A stretch of DNA of 51,397 nucleotides from Meiothermus taiwanensis DSM 14542 (GTDB lineage: Bacteria; Deinococcota; Deinococci; Deinococcales; Thermaceae): NCBI GenBank assembly GCA_000482765.1, contig AXWR01000023.1, positions 1 through 51,397 on the forward strand, read 5' to 3'. Every line of letters begins with the position of its first letter. Within the stretch, counting starts at the first letter, position 1. A model generated the notes under the pieces. That model was not told the DNA's origin. It searched no databases and saw only the letters and a list, made by a program, of their open reading frames with translations. The translations under genes and the position numbers were made by a program. Shown in pieces: positions 1-7,353 of this stretch.

Positions 1-105
1 ATTATCCGCGAGGCGATACGAAGTTACCTGGCCAATCCCATACACATCCTTCACCCAACTGCGTAAGTCCTAATATAGTCATCCAAGGCAAAGAGCTCGA
101 CCTCC
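1..105 (-). pseudogene. Possible transposase remnant at the window edge
   Basis: Read on the minus strand, the segment gives two short in-register pieces, one containing LEVELFALDDYI and the next DLRSWVKDVYG. They are joined only if one frameshift is allowed, and there is no start codon. The alternation of acidic and helical residues resembles the helix-turn-helix part of IS630-type transposases, but the match is by eye and short. It lies directly beside a copy of the dispersed repeat described below. It could equally be non-coding. Confidence 0.2.
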
Positions 106-108
106 AGC

Positions 109-167
109 GGATAACTTCGGTCGGGTTGGTTTGCTGCATTCCGGCGGCGAACCAACCGAATCTGGTA
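109..167 (+). repeat. Partial copy (right end) of the dispersed MITE-like repeat
   Basis: This matches the right-hand third of the full repeats at 16760-16941 and 41106-41299, in the same orientation as the former. It starts at GGATAACTTCGG and ends at the terminal GAATCTGGTA. Its hairpin arms read GGTTGGTT (124-131) and AACCAACC (150-157), where the full copies have GGTTAGTT/AACTAACC. The base change in one arm is therefore matched in the other. It lies 30 bp beyond the stop codon of the LptF/G-like gene. Confidence 0.75.
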
Positions 168-197
168 GTGGCACATCGCCTGTTTCAAGGGGTGGAA

Positions 198-1331
198 CTA
201 ACGGTAGATGCCTTTACCCAAGCCGTAGCCCACGATCACCCCCAGCAGGTTGGCCCCCCAGGCGGCCAGCTCCGGCGGTAGGGGGCCCGATAGGGCCATC
301 ACCTTACCGGCGCTGAAGGCCACGTAGTAGGCGATGGTGAGCACCAGGGCCAGGCCCAGCGCTGTACCGGGGCTGGTGGCCCGGCGCACCGCTACCGGCA
401 GGGCCAGCACCAGCACCATCAGGTTGGCCAGGGCCAGGGCGATGGCAGCGTGCCACTGGGCCCGGGCCTCGCGCTGCTCGCGGGGTGGGGTGTGGGGGTC
501 TTGCAGCTTGCGCCACCACTCTGAGAGGGGCACCGGCACCTCGAACCCGCCCCCGGCGTACTGGGCTTCCAGATCTTCGCGGCTGCGGGAAAGCCGCACG
601 GTGAGTTCGGCGCCTGGCTGGCCGATGTTCTGGGCACGGAAAACCTGTTGCAAGCCAGCCTCGGCCTGCTCCAACGAGGTGAACTCGGGCAGGGGAAGCT
701 GGGCGAAATCCAGGGTGAAGACCCGGTAATCCCTTAGCACGATGCGCTGGCCCTGCAGGCGGGCGGTCTGGGCCAGGATCACGGTCATAGTCTGATCCTG
801 CCAGCGCTCGAGGCGCACCCGCTGGAATTCGTCTTTGGCCGGGTCGAAGCCATCGTAGCGCAGGATGTACTCACCCACCGTAAGTTCGCGCCCCACCAGG
901 TTGAACTGCGCGGTGCGCTCGGGGATGAGCTCATTCCAGTACACCAGGGCCGTGGCCCGGTTAGCCCAGGGCACCACCCATTCCGAGAGGGCCAGCGAGA
1001 AGCCGCTCAGGAGCAAGCCCCCCAGCAAAAAGGGCCGGGCCGTGCGGAGCAGCGAGATGCCCCCGGCCTGCATCACCAAGAGCTCGTTTTCCCGTGCCAG
1101 CCGCCCAAAGGCCAGCATCACCGCCAGAAGTCCGGCGATGGGCATGGCCTGCACGGTGGCGTAGGGCACCTGCAAGGCCAGCCATTTGAGCACGCTGCTG
1201 AGCTCGGCGGTGGTCATCCACTGGGCCCTGGGCAGGAGGTTGCTCAGAAGACCAAAGCCCACATAAAGCGCCAGGCCAAACAGAAAAACCGGCCAGGCCT
1301 CACGTAAGATGTAGCGATCTAGGCGGGTCAT
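198..1331 (-). CDS. LptF/LptG-family permease
   Basis: This 377-residue integral membrane protein has the YjgP/YjgQ (LptF/LptG) pattern: an N-terminal MTRLDRYILREAWPVF amphipathic and membrane start, further N-terminal helices to about residue 120, a periplasmic domain of roughly 150 residues, and C-terminal helices. In the Lpt system this subunit pairs with the LptB ATPase and moves lipopolysaccharide-type lipids out of the inner membrane. The start ATG overlaps the stop of the LptD-like gene (ATGA), so the two are translationally coupled in one operon with the LptC-like gene. Only one LptF/G-type subunit and no LptB are present here. Whether it is functionally LptF or LptG cannot be decided. 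Confidence 0.88.
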   Translation of the reverse strand: MTRLDRYILREAWPVFLFGLALYVGFGLLSNLLPRAQWMTTAELSSVLKWLALQVPYATVQAMPIAGLLAVMLAFGRLARENELLVMQAGGISLLRTARPFLLGGLLLSGFSLALSEWVVPWANRATALVYWNELIPERTAQFNLVGRELTVGEYILRYDGFDPAKDEFQRVRLERWQDQTMTVILAQTARLQGQRIVLRDYRVFTLDFAQLPLPEFTSLEQAEAGLQQVFRAQNIGQPGAELTVRLSRSREDLEAQYAGGGFEVPVPLSEWWRKLQDPHTPPREQREARAQWHAAIALALANLMVLVLALPVAVRRATSPGTALGLALVLTIAYYVAFSAGKVMALSGPLPPELAAWGANLLGVIVGYGLGKGIYR

Positions 1332-3004
1332 CGAATTTCCAGTCCGAAGGTTAGTTTGCCGTTGGGGATCTCATCGGGGTGCTGGGCGATGCGAACCTCC
1401 TGATACCCCAACCGCCAGATAAAACAACAGTCGGCGTAGCGCAGCTCCAAACCCCAGCGGCTCACGCCCTGCCGCAGGAAATCATACCCGAGGAAAGGCG
1501 TCAGGCTGAGGTCGTAGGTACAGCTCAGGGGCACCGGGGTAAAGCCCAGCACCAGCTCGCGGCGTTCCCAGTCGTCGCGCCCGTTGCTCAGGGTTTTGCC
1601 CACGCAGTTCCAGCAGGTGTTGAGCTGGGCCCAAATTTCGCCGTAGCTCTGGGGGTAGCCGAGGCGCAGGCTGGCCTGGGTTTGATCCAGAAGAAAATTG
1701 TGGGTGGCCTCGAGCTGGATGTTTTGGTAGGAAAAGCTGCCCGAGAGCGCCTGGGTGGCCTCCCGGCGCTCGAGCCAGAAGTGCCCAGGGGTAGACTCGA
1801 TGGCCCAGGTATAGCCCAGGCGCAGGGCAAACGCGCCCTCGTAGCGGCCCTCGGCGTACCCCCCGTAGGCCAGGTACTGCTGGGGCTGGTTGTAGAAACC
1901 CAGCACCCCAAAGGGCTCGAGGCGGAAGCGAAAGGGGCCTTCCTGCACCTCCAGGTTGTAGCGCAGCTCGGCCCCGGCGGCCAGGCCGGCCGAGACACCG
2001 TTGGAGAGATCCTGAGCAACCCAGGCGTACGGGCGCAGGCTCAGCCCCCCCAGGGTGAAGGAGTGGCGCAGCCCGAAGGCGTGGCGGCCTAGAGTGCTGT
2101 CGTGGAGGAAAAACACAGGATCGGCCACCACCTCCCCACGGCTGGCCGGGCCGCTTTGCTTGAGGTCGAACTCGATGCGGGCCCGCCGCCCCGGGGCCTG
2201 CCCCGAGACCCCCAGGCGCAGGGTGGGCTCAGGCCCCCACAACTGGAGGCCCAGCAGAGTCAGGCGGGTGCTGAAGCGGCCCTCGGCATCGAGCAAGGGG
2301 AAATCCACGAGCCCCAGGTTCAGTCCCTGGTCAAAGTCGAAGCGCAGGGGGAAGGCCAGGGTATCCAGGCCCAGGCTCTCGCCCAAGGGGCGGTTGGCGT
2401 TGAGGCGCAGGGCCTCGAACTGGGCCAGGCCCAGCTGGTAGGCCTCGAGCCGGCTTTCTTGCAAAATCACCTCGCCGCTCTGGGTGTCAAAGCTGAGATG
2501 TTCCGAGATGAGCCGCAGGTCGTCACCGCACCGGCAGGTGGTGATCCGGATGCCACGGGCCTGCAGCACCCGGCCCTTGACCTGGCCCGCTTCGGCCCAG
2601 AAGCGGTAGCGGGGGGTTTCCACCTCAATCTGCGGGGCCGTCAATTCACCGCTGGCCTGGTCGTAGCGCAGTTCAGGTGCCCGCAGGGATAGTCCCTGGG
2701 TTTGCAGACAGGCGCCATCGCTGAAGATGGCGAGATCCCCGTCAAACTCGAGGTTCCCCCCACCGGCCAGCCCTTCGGGGGTCTCGAGGGTGTAGGGCTG
2801 CTCGGCGCAGGGGGTGGGGCTGGCAGGGCTGGCCCAGGCCAGGCCGCTCCAGCCCAGGGCCAGGGCGCAAAGCAGGGGGAGCAGCCCGGCCTTTCGGCCC
2901 TGGGGGGTGGATGGGCTCGATGCTTTCAAGCCTATACAAAAAGCCAATGTGAGGCTCAGTATTCGCGAATCTTGCAGTTTGTTTTTCGTATACTCCACGC
3001 ACAC
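1328..3004 (-). CDS. LptD/OstA-like outer-membrane assembly protein
   Basis: This 558-residue protein has a hydrophobic signal segment (LLPLLCALALGWSGLAWA), a short OstA-like region rich in beta strands, and a long C-terminal stretch of alternating hydrophobic strands and aromatics typical of a beta barrel. LptD proteins insert lipid into the outer leaflet of the outer membrane. It is shorter than proteobacterial LptD (about 780 residues). The reading frame opens at a GTG three bases after the LptC-like stop and leaves about 40 residues before the signal segment, so a later start such as a TTG is possible. Cysteines occur in CRC, CWNC and CC pairs. Assignment rests on operon context and fold pattern, not on strong motif identity. 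Confidence 0.75.
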   Translation of the reverse strand: MCVEYTKNKLQDSRILSLTLAFCIGLKASSPSTPQGRKAGLLPLLCALALGWSGLAWASPASPTPCAEQPYTLETPEGLAGGGNLEFDGDLAIFSDGACLQTQGLSLRAPELRYDQASGELTAPQIEVETPRYRFWAEAGQVKGRVLQARGIRITTCRCGDDLRLISEHLSFDTQSGEVILQESRLEAYQLGLAQFEALRLNANRPLGESLGLDTLAFPLRFDFDQGLNLGLVDFPLLDAEGRFSTRLTLLGLQLWGPEPTLRLGVSGQAPGRRARIEFDLKQSGPASRGEVVADPVFFLHDSTLGRHAFGLRHSFTLGGLSLRPYAWVAQDLSNGVSAGLAAGAELRYNLEVQEGPFRFRLEPFGVLGFYNQPQQYLAYGGYAEGRYEGAFALRLGYTWAIESTPGHFWLERREATQALSGSFSYQNIQLEATHNFLLDQTQASLRLGYPQSYGEIWAQLNTCWNCVGKTLSNGRDDWERRELVLGFTPVPLSCTYDLSLTPFLGYDFLRQGVSRWGLELRYADCCFIWRLGYQEVRIAQHPDEIPNGKLTFGLEIR

Positions 3005-3007
3005 GCC

Positions 3008-3631
3008 CTACAGTTTATCGGCGTAGGGACGCAGGCGGTTATAAACATCGGCCGGAACGCGGGTGTTGGCCCGCACTTTGCCGCCACCAACGGTCAGCAG
3101 CAAGGTGCTGTCGGGCCGGTTGCCCCTGAGGGTGGTGGCCCCGTCGCGGAAGGTGAAGGCCCCCAGCACCAAAGCCAGGTCTTTGGTGGTGTCCACAATG
3201 AGCGTGCTGGCCTCGAGCACCGGCTCGCTCGAGCGCACCTCGCCCTTCAGCACCAGCACGTTGTCGCCCAGCAAGAGCCCCTGCTGGGCGGTGAGGGCCT
3301 TGAACTCCTTGGAGCTGAAGCGCACCCCGTTCATCCGCAGGGTGTCGGGTTTTTGCAGGTACTCGAGGCTGCTCGCGCTGAAATCGCCCTCCTTGGCCCT
3401 GAGGGTGGCCCCCTGGGCCCGGATAAACTCGCCGTCTTTGTACTGGATGTAGCGGGCTTCCAGCACCAGGCCGCTTTTATTGTCGGAGATGGTGCCGCCG
3501 GTGGGCAGGGTGTAGATGCCGGTGCCCACATCCAGCTCCGAGTTGCCCCTGGGCCGTACCTCGAAACCGGCAAACCTCGAGGCCAGTGCAATCAAAGAAA
3601 GAAAGGTGAGCAGAATCCACCAACGCTTCAT
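3008..3631 (-). CDS. LptC/LptA-like periplasmic lipid-transport protein
   Basis: The 207-residue product begins with one hydrophobic anchor or signal (MKRWWILLTFLSLIALASRFAG). It continues as a soluble beta-rich domain with the repeated 'LEARYIQYKDGEF' and 'LSGEV/LKGEVRSSEP' style of the OstA/LptA/LptC jelly-roll fold. In Lpt machines this domain passes lipid across the periplasm from LptF/G to LptD. It is the first gene of the three-gene operon 3631 to 198. A TACCAT box at 3639-3644 lies 7 nt before the ATG with no Shine-Dalgarno sequence, which points to a leaderless transcript. LptC and LptA roles cannot be told apart from sequence alone. Confidence 0.78.
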   Translation of the reverse strand: MKRWWILLTFLSLIALASRFAGFEVRPRGNSELDVGTGIYTLPTGGTISDNKSGLVLEARYIQYKDGEFIRAQGATLRAKEGDFSASSLEYLQKPDTLRMNGVRFSSKEFKALTAQQGLLLGDNVLVLKGEVRSSEPVLEASTLIVDTTKDLALVLGAFTFRDGATTLRGNRPDSTLLLTVGGGKVRANTRVPADVYNRLRPYADKL

Positions 3632-3638
3632 GCTTTCA

Positions 3639-3730
3639 ATGGTAGGGCCTGGGGCATGAACCGAATGAGCAAACCATCAACATGGCCTGGTTCAGCGGTC
3701 TAATAAAAATCCAGCGGCTTCGGCTATACT
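3639..3730. promoter_or_regulatory. Divergent leaderless promoters (lptC-like / amidase)
   Basis: Two -10-like boxes point outward: TACCAT (minus strand, 3639-3644, 7 nt before the lptC-like ATG) and TATACT (plus strand, 3725-3730, 8 nt before the amidase ATG). Neither gene has a Shine-Dalgarno sequence in the gap, so transcription probably starts at or next to the start codon. No clear -35 hexamer was found for either. Confidence 0.6.
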
Positions 3731-3738
3731 CCAAAAAG

Positions 3739-4815
3739 ATGCGGCTTTTAGCCTTCGTCATCGTATGGCTGGCCCCGGTGCTGGCGTTTCCGCGCCTGGG
3801 CCTGCACGAAGGCTACACCCGGCTGGTCTTCGACCTCGAGGCCCGAACCCAGTACCAGCTGGCCCAATCCCCTGACACCCTCACCCTGCGCTTCAGCGGC
3901 ATCGGCGTGGAGGCCGCCGATGTGGATGTGAGCTCACCCCAGGTGGCCTCGTACCAGGTGGTGGTGGCTGGCAACACTGCCACGGTGTTTGTGCGCCTGA
4001 GGCCAAACGTTGAGGTCAAGACGGCGGTTCTGGCCGATGGGAACCGGCGGCGCCTGGTGGTGGATGTGCTCGCAGCAGCCCCAAAACCCAGCCCCCCGGC
4101 CCAGGCCCCACCCCCTCCCCCCAGGCCCCGCCCCCAGCCCAGGGTGGTGGTGATAGACCCCGGCCACGGCGGCCTCGACCCCGGCGCGGTGGGGTTTGTG
4201 GTGGAAAAAGAGGTGACGCTCGATCTGGCCCTGCGCCTGCGCCAGCTGCTGCAAAAAGAGGGCATCGAGGTCGTTCTGACCCGCAGCAGCGACACCCACC
4301 TTTCCCCCGACAAGGCCACCGACCTGGGCCTGCGGGCCGAGATGGCCAACTCCAAGCGCAACCTGTTTATCTCCATCCATGTCAACAGCGCGCCCAATGC
4401 GGCCCAGGGCATCGAGACCTACTACTTCGGCAGCACCCTGGATCAGAGCCTGCTGGCCCAGGTGATCCGCGAGAACGGTGGGGGTGAGCTGGGTCAGCGC
4501 CTGACCCGTGAGGCCCAGAGCGTGGGCGAGCGCCTGGTGCGCGACCTGATCGCCCAGTCCAACCTCAAGTTCTCGCGTCAGCTGGCCCAGTATGTGCAGA
4601 GTGCTTTGGTGCAGGCTACGGGCGCAGCCGACCGCGGGGTGCGCCAGGCCCCGTTCTACGTACTTCGCAACGCCCGCATCCCGGCCATTCTGGTGGAGGT
4701 GGGCTTCGCCAACCACCCCGTCGAGGGCCGCCGCCTCCAGACCAGCCAGTACCGCCAGACCCTGGCCGAGGCGCTAGCTCGAGGCATCCTGCGCTTTCTA
4801 AACAACGGGGAGTAG
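3739..4815 (+). CDS. N-acetylmuramoyl-L-alanine amidase (AMIN + Amidase_3)
   Basis: This secreted zinc amidase cuts the bond between N-acetylmuramic acid and L-alanine in peptidoglycan. The 358 residues comprise a signal peptide (1-16), an AMIN-type beta domain (about 17-112), a proline-rich linker (about 115-135), and an Amidase_3 domain with DPGHGG. Zinc ligands are probably His143, Glu156 and His214, with catalytic Glu320 in VEVGF. An upstream in-frame ATG at 3682 exists, but the chosen start has TATACT 8 nt upstream and gives a proper signal peptide. The 3' end overlaps the convergent HAD gene by 18 bp. It sits divergently from the Lpt-like operon, which suits an envelope role. Confidence 0.92.
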   Translation: MRLLAFVIVWLAPVLAFPRLGLHEGYTRLVFDLEARTQYQLAQSPDTLTLRFSGIGVEAADVDVSSPQVASYQVVVAGNTATVFVRLRPNVEVKTAVLADGNRRRLVVDVLAAAPKPSPPAQAPPPPPRPRPQPRVVVIDPGHGGLDPGAVGFVVEKEVTLDLALRLRQLLQKEGIEVVLTRSSDTHLSPDKATDLGLRAEMANSKRNLFISIHVNSAPNAAQGIETYYFGSTLDQSLLAQVIRENGGGELGQRLTREAQSVGERLVRDLIAQSNLKFSRQLAQYVQSALVQATGAADRGVRQAPFYVLRNARIPAILVEVGFANHPVEGRRLQTSQYRQTLAEALARGILRFLNNGE

Positions 4816-5484
4816 CCCCACATCGCCCTTCTGTTGGGCAATGCGCAGCAGATCCCATAGCGCCAGGTCGTCCAGGCGGGTGAGCACCAGGTCGGCCTGG
4901 CTCAGGTCGAGGTGCCGGGTGAGGGTGTTGGGAATGGCCACCGTAAAAGCCCCCGCTGCCTTGGCGGCCCGCACCCCGTTCAGGGAGTCCTCGAGCACGA
5001 TGGTTTCCTGGGGCAAAACCCCCAGCCCCTCGGCAGCCCGCAAAAATAGCGCGGGGTCGGGCTTGGTCAGGGTCACATCTTCCTTGGTGCGGATGACCTG
5101 GAAATACCCCAGCAAGCCCAGCCGCTCCAGGTGGCCCTCCACCCAGGCCCGCCGCGAGCTACTGGCCACGGCCAACCCCAGGCCCATGGCCTGGGCGGCC
5201 TCGAGGTAGTCCAGCACCCCCGGCAAGGGCTGGAGCGACTGGTTGAGGCTTTGCTTGCGCTCGTCCACCCAGCGCTCGATACTTTCTTTGTCCAGCGGCA
5301 TACCCACGAGCTGCTCCAGGTTGCCGGCCGGGTCGAAGGGGATGGAGTTGTTGCCGATGAAAGGCAGCCAGTATTCCAGGGTCAGCTCGGCCCCATGGGC
5401 CTGGTACACCTCCTGCCAGGCCTGAAACTCGCTCTTTTCGGTGTCCAGGATGGTGCCGTCGAAATCGAAGATGAGGGCTTGCAT
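4798..5484 (-). CDS. HAD-superfamily phosphatase / phosphoglucomutase-like hydrolase
   Basis: The 228-residue HAD hydrolase has motif I FDFDGTILDT, motif II in AVASSS, the conserved lysine of TKPDP, and motif IV in VLEDSLNG. The cap is the small helical type inserted after motif I, as in beta-phosphoglucomutase and 2-deoxyglucose-6-phosphatase relatives. The substrate is probably a small sugar or nucleotide phosphate but cannot be named. A TAGAAT box (5494-5499) lies 9 nt before the ATG. The stop codon lies within the 3' end of the amidase gene, an 18-bp convergent overlap. It is divergent from phnD. Confidence 0.85.
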   Translation of the reverse strand: MQALIFDFDGTILDTEKSEFQAWQEVYQAHGAELTLEYWLPFIGNNSIPFDPAGNLEQLVGMPLDKESIERWVDERKQSLNQSLQPLPGVLDYLEAAQAMGLGLAVASSSRRAWVEGHLERLGLLGYFQVIRTKEDVTLTKPDPALFLRAAEGLGVLPQETIVLEDSLNGVRAAKAAGAFTVAIPNTLTRHLDLSQADLVLTRLDDLALWDLLRIAQQKGDVGLLPVV

Positions 5485-5608
5485 ACAGGGGGCATTCTAC
5501 TTGCTATAGGGCCTGGGCACGGCCACTGGACTCTGAGCACCCCCCGGGTCGCTAAAAATTTTGACCCGATTCAATTCTGACCCAAGCTGGTGTAGGCTAA
5601 GCGGCGTT

Positions 5609-6484
5609 ATGAAACGCAGCCTGTTTCTTCTGCTGGCTTTGTTGATGTTTGGTCTGTCGGTCGGTTTGGCCCAGAACCCGGTCAAGGTGCGCATTGGGTT
5701 TAACCCCACCCAGAACTCCGACCAGCTCCGCCCGGCGGCCCAGGCCATCGCCGACTACCTCGAGCGCCGCTTCCAGGGGGCCATCGAGGTGGAAATCTTC
5801 ATCCCCACCGAGTACCGCGGCCTGATTGAGGCCATGCGCGGCGGCAACCTCGACTTTGCCTTCTTCCCGCCCGACGGCTACGTGATTGCCAACCAGGATG
5901 TGGGCGCCCAGGTGCTCCTCAAGAGCGTGCGCGGCAACAGCCCCTACTACTGGAGCGCCATCATCGTGCGCAAGGACTCGGGCATCAAGAACGTGCGCGA
6001 CCTCGAGGGCAAAACCATCGCCTGGGTGGACAAAAACTCTGCTGCTGGCTACGTCTTCCCGCGGGCTGCACTGGTGGCAGAAAAAATTGACCCCGACAAG
6101 CTTTTTTCCAAGCAGACCTTTGCCGGTCGGCACGACGCGGCGGTGCTGGCGGTGCTGAACAAGTCGGTGGACGCAGCGGCCACCTTCGCCAACGACAACC
6201 GCAACAAGAGCGGGGCCTGGACGCAGTTCCTCAAACCCGAGGAAGCCGCCCAGCTCACCGCTATTTTCTACTCCAAGCCCATCCCCGGCGACACCTTCTC
6301 GGTCTCCAAGCAGTTTTACGCCAAATACCCCACCCTCTCGCGCGGCATCGCGGCGGCCCTGCAGGGCATCAAAACCCCGGAGAGCAAGCTCCTGTTTAAC
6401 CTCTACCGCATCGACTACATGATCCCGGCGCAGGACTCCGACTACGATGTGGTGCGCCAGGCCCGCAAAGTGGCCGGGCAGTAA
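5609..6484 (+). CDS. phnD: PhnD-type phosphate/phosphonate-binding protein
   Basis: This is the periplasmic solute-binding protein of an ABC importer for phosphonate, phosphite or phosphate. The 291 residues start with a signal peptide (MKRSLFLLLALLMFGLSVGLA) followed by the PhnD fold, with features such as IGFNPTQNSDQL, the PTEYRGLIEAMRGG segment and the DLEGKTIAWVDKNSAAGY ligand-binding stretch. An in-frame GTG at 5561 would add 16 residues, but the signal peptide and a TAGGCT box 10 nt upstream favour 5609. It is the first gene of phnD-phnC-phnE. No C-P lyase or phosphite dehydrogenase genes lie nearby, so the true ligand is open. Confidence 0.9.
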   Translation: MKRSLFLLLALLMFGLSVGLAQNPVKVRIGFNPTQNSDQLRPAAQAIADYLERRFQGAIEVEIFIPTEYRGLIEAMRGGNLDFAFFPPDGYVIANQDVGAQVLLKSVRGNSPYYWSAIIVRKDSGIKNVRDLEGKTIAWVDKNSAAGYVFPRAALVAEKIDPDKLFSKQTFAGRHDAAVLAVLNKSVDAAATFANDNRNKSGAWTQFLKPEEAAQLTAIFYSKPIPGDTFSVSKQFYAKYPTLSRGIAAALQGIKTPESKLLFNLYRIDYMIPAQDSDYDVVRQARKVAGQ

Positions 6485-6508
6485 GCTTATACGCTTTTGA
6501 CCGCTCAT

Positions 6509-6530
6509 GCCCCCGGTTTTGGCTGGGGGC
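6509..6530 (+). terminator. Intercistronic hairpin between phnD and phnC
   Basis: GCCCCC (6509-6514) can pair with GGGGGC (6525-6530). There is no run of T after it, only TTATGATTT. It may reduce read-through or protect the 3' end of phnD mRNA, so that the binding protein is made in excess over the transporter core. It is weak as a full terminator. Confidence 0.4.
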
Positions 6531-6594
6531 TTATGATTTGATGGTATGGCTCTGTGGGAAAAGGTGCAGCCCACACAGCCGATCTGGAGAACGC

Positions 6595-7353
6595 ATGATT
6601 GAAGTCCGAAACCTTAACCAGACCTTCCAGACCGCCAAGGGGCCTTTGCAGGTTCTGACGGATGTGAACCTCGAGATCGCCCAAGGGGATTTCGTGGCGG
6701 TGATTGGGCGCTCGGGGGCCGGTAAGAGCACCTTTTTGCGCACCCTGAATGGGCTGTTGATTCCCACCTCGGGCTCGGTGATTGTCAACGGTACCGATAT
6801 CACCAAGCTGTCCAAGCGCGAGTTGCAGAAGTACCGCCGCACGGTGGGCTTTATCTTCCAGCAGTTCAACCTGGTCAACCGCCTGAGCGCCCTGGATAAC
6901 GTGCTGCATGGCCGGCTGGGCTACCTGCCCACCTGGCGCGGCTTGCTGGGGTTGTACAGCGAGGCCGACTACCAGATTGCCCGCCAGCAGCTCGAGCGCG
7001 TCGACCTGGCCGCAAAAGAGAACGCTCGAGTGGACTCCCTCTCGGGCGGGCAGCAGCAGCGGGTGGCCATCGCCCGGGCCATGGCCCAGCAACCCACCCT
7101 GATGCTGGCCGACGAGCCCGCGGCCAACCTCGACCCGGTGCTCTCGGAGGAGGTCATGCGCACCCTTAAGCGCTTCAACGAGCAGGACGGGGTGACGGTG
7201 GTCATCAACATCCACGCCCTCGACCTGGCTCTGAAGTACGCCAAGCGCATCGTCGCTTTCAAGCGCGGGCGGCTGGTGTTTGATGGATCACCAGCACAGC
7301 TTACCGAGTCGATCGTCGACGACCTGTACGAGCGCAAGGAGATGCTGGCATGA
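6595..7353 (+). CDS. phnC: Phosphonate/phosphate ABC transporter ATP-binding protein
   Basis: This 252-residue ABC ATPase powers the PhnDCE importer. Walker A is GRSGAGKST, the signature is LSGGQQQRVAIARAM, Walker B is LMLADEPAANLDP, and the switch His lies in NIHALDLA. An in-frame upstream ATG at 6538 was rejected because GGAGA lies about 8 nt before the ATG at 6595 and the family starts with MIEV. The stop overlaps the phnE start (ATGA), which implies coupled translation. Confidence 0.95.
   Translation: MIEVRNLNQTFQTAKGPLQVLTDVNLEIAQGDFVAVIGRSGAGKSTFLRTLNGLLIPTSGSVIVNGTDITKLSKRELQKYRRTVGFIFQQFNLVNRLSALDNVLHGRLGYLPTWRGLLGLYSEADYQIARQQLERVDLAAKENARVDSLSGGQQQRVAIARAMAQQPTLMLADEPAANLDPVLSEEVMRTLKRFNEQDGVTVVINIHALDLALKYAKRIVAFKRGRLVFDGSPAQLTESIVDDLYERKEMLA

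Noticed and set aside
1379..2692. Long plus-strand frames opposite the LptD-like gene
   Set aside because: They are Gly/Ala/Gln-rich shadow translations without signal peptide or motif; the minus strand has a coherent operon.
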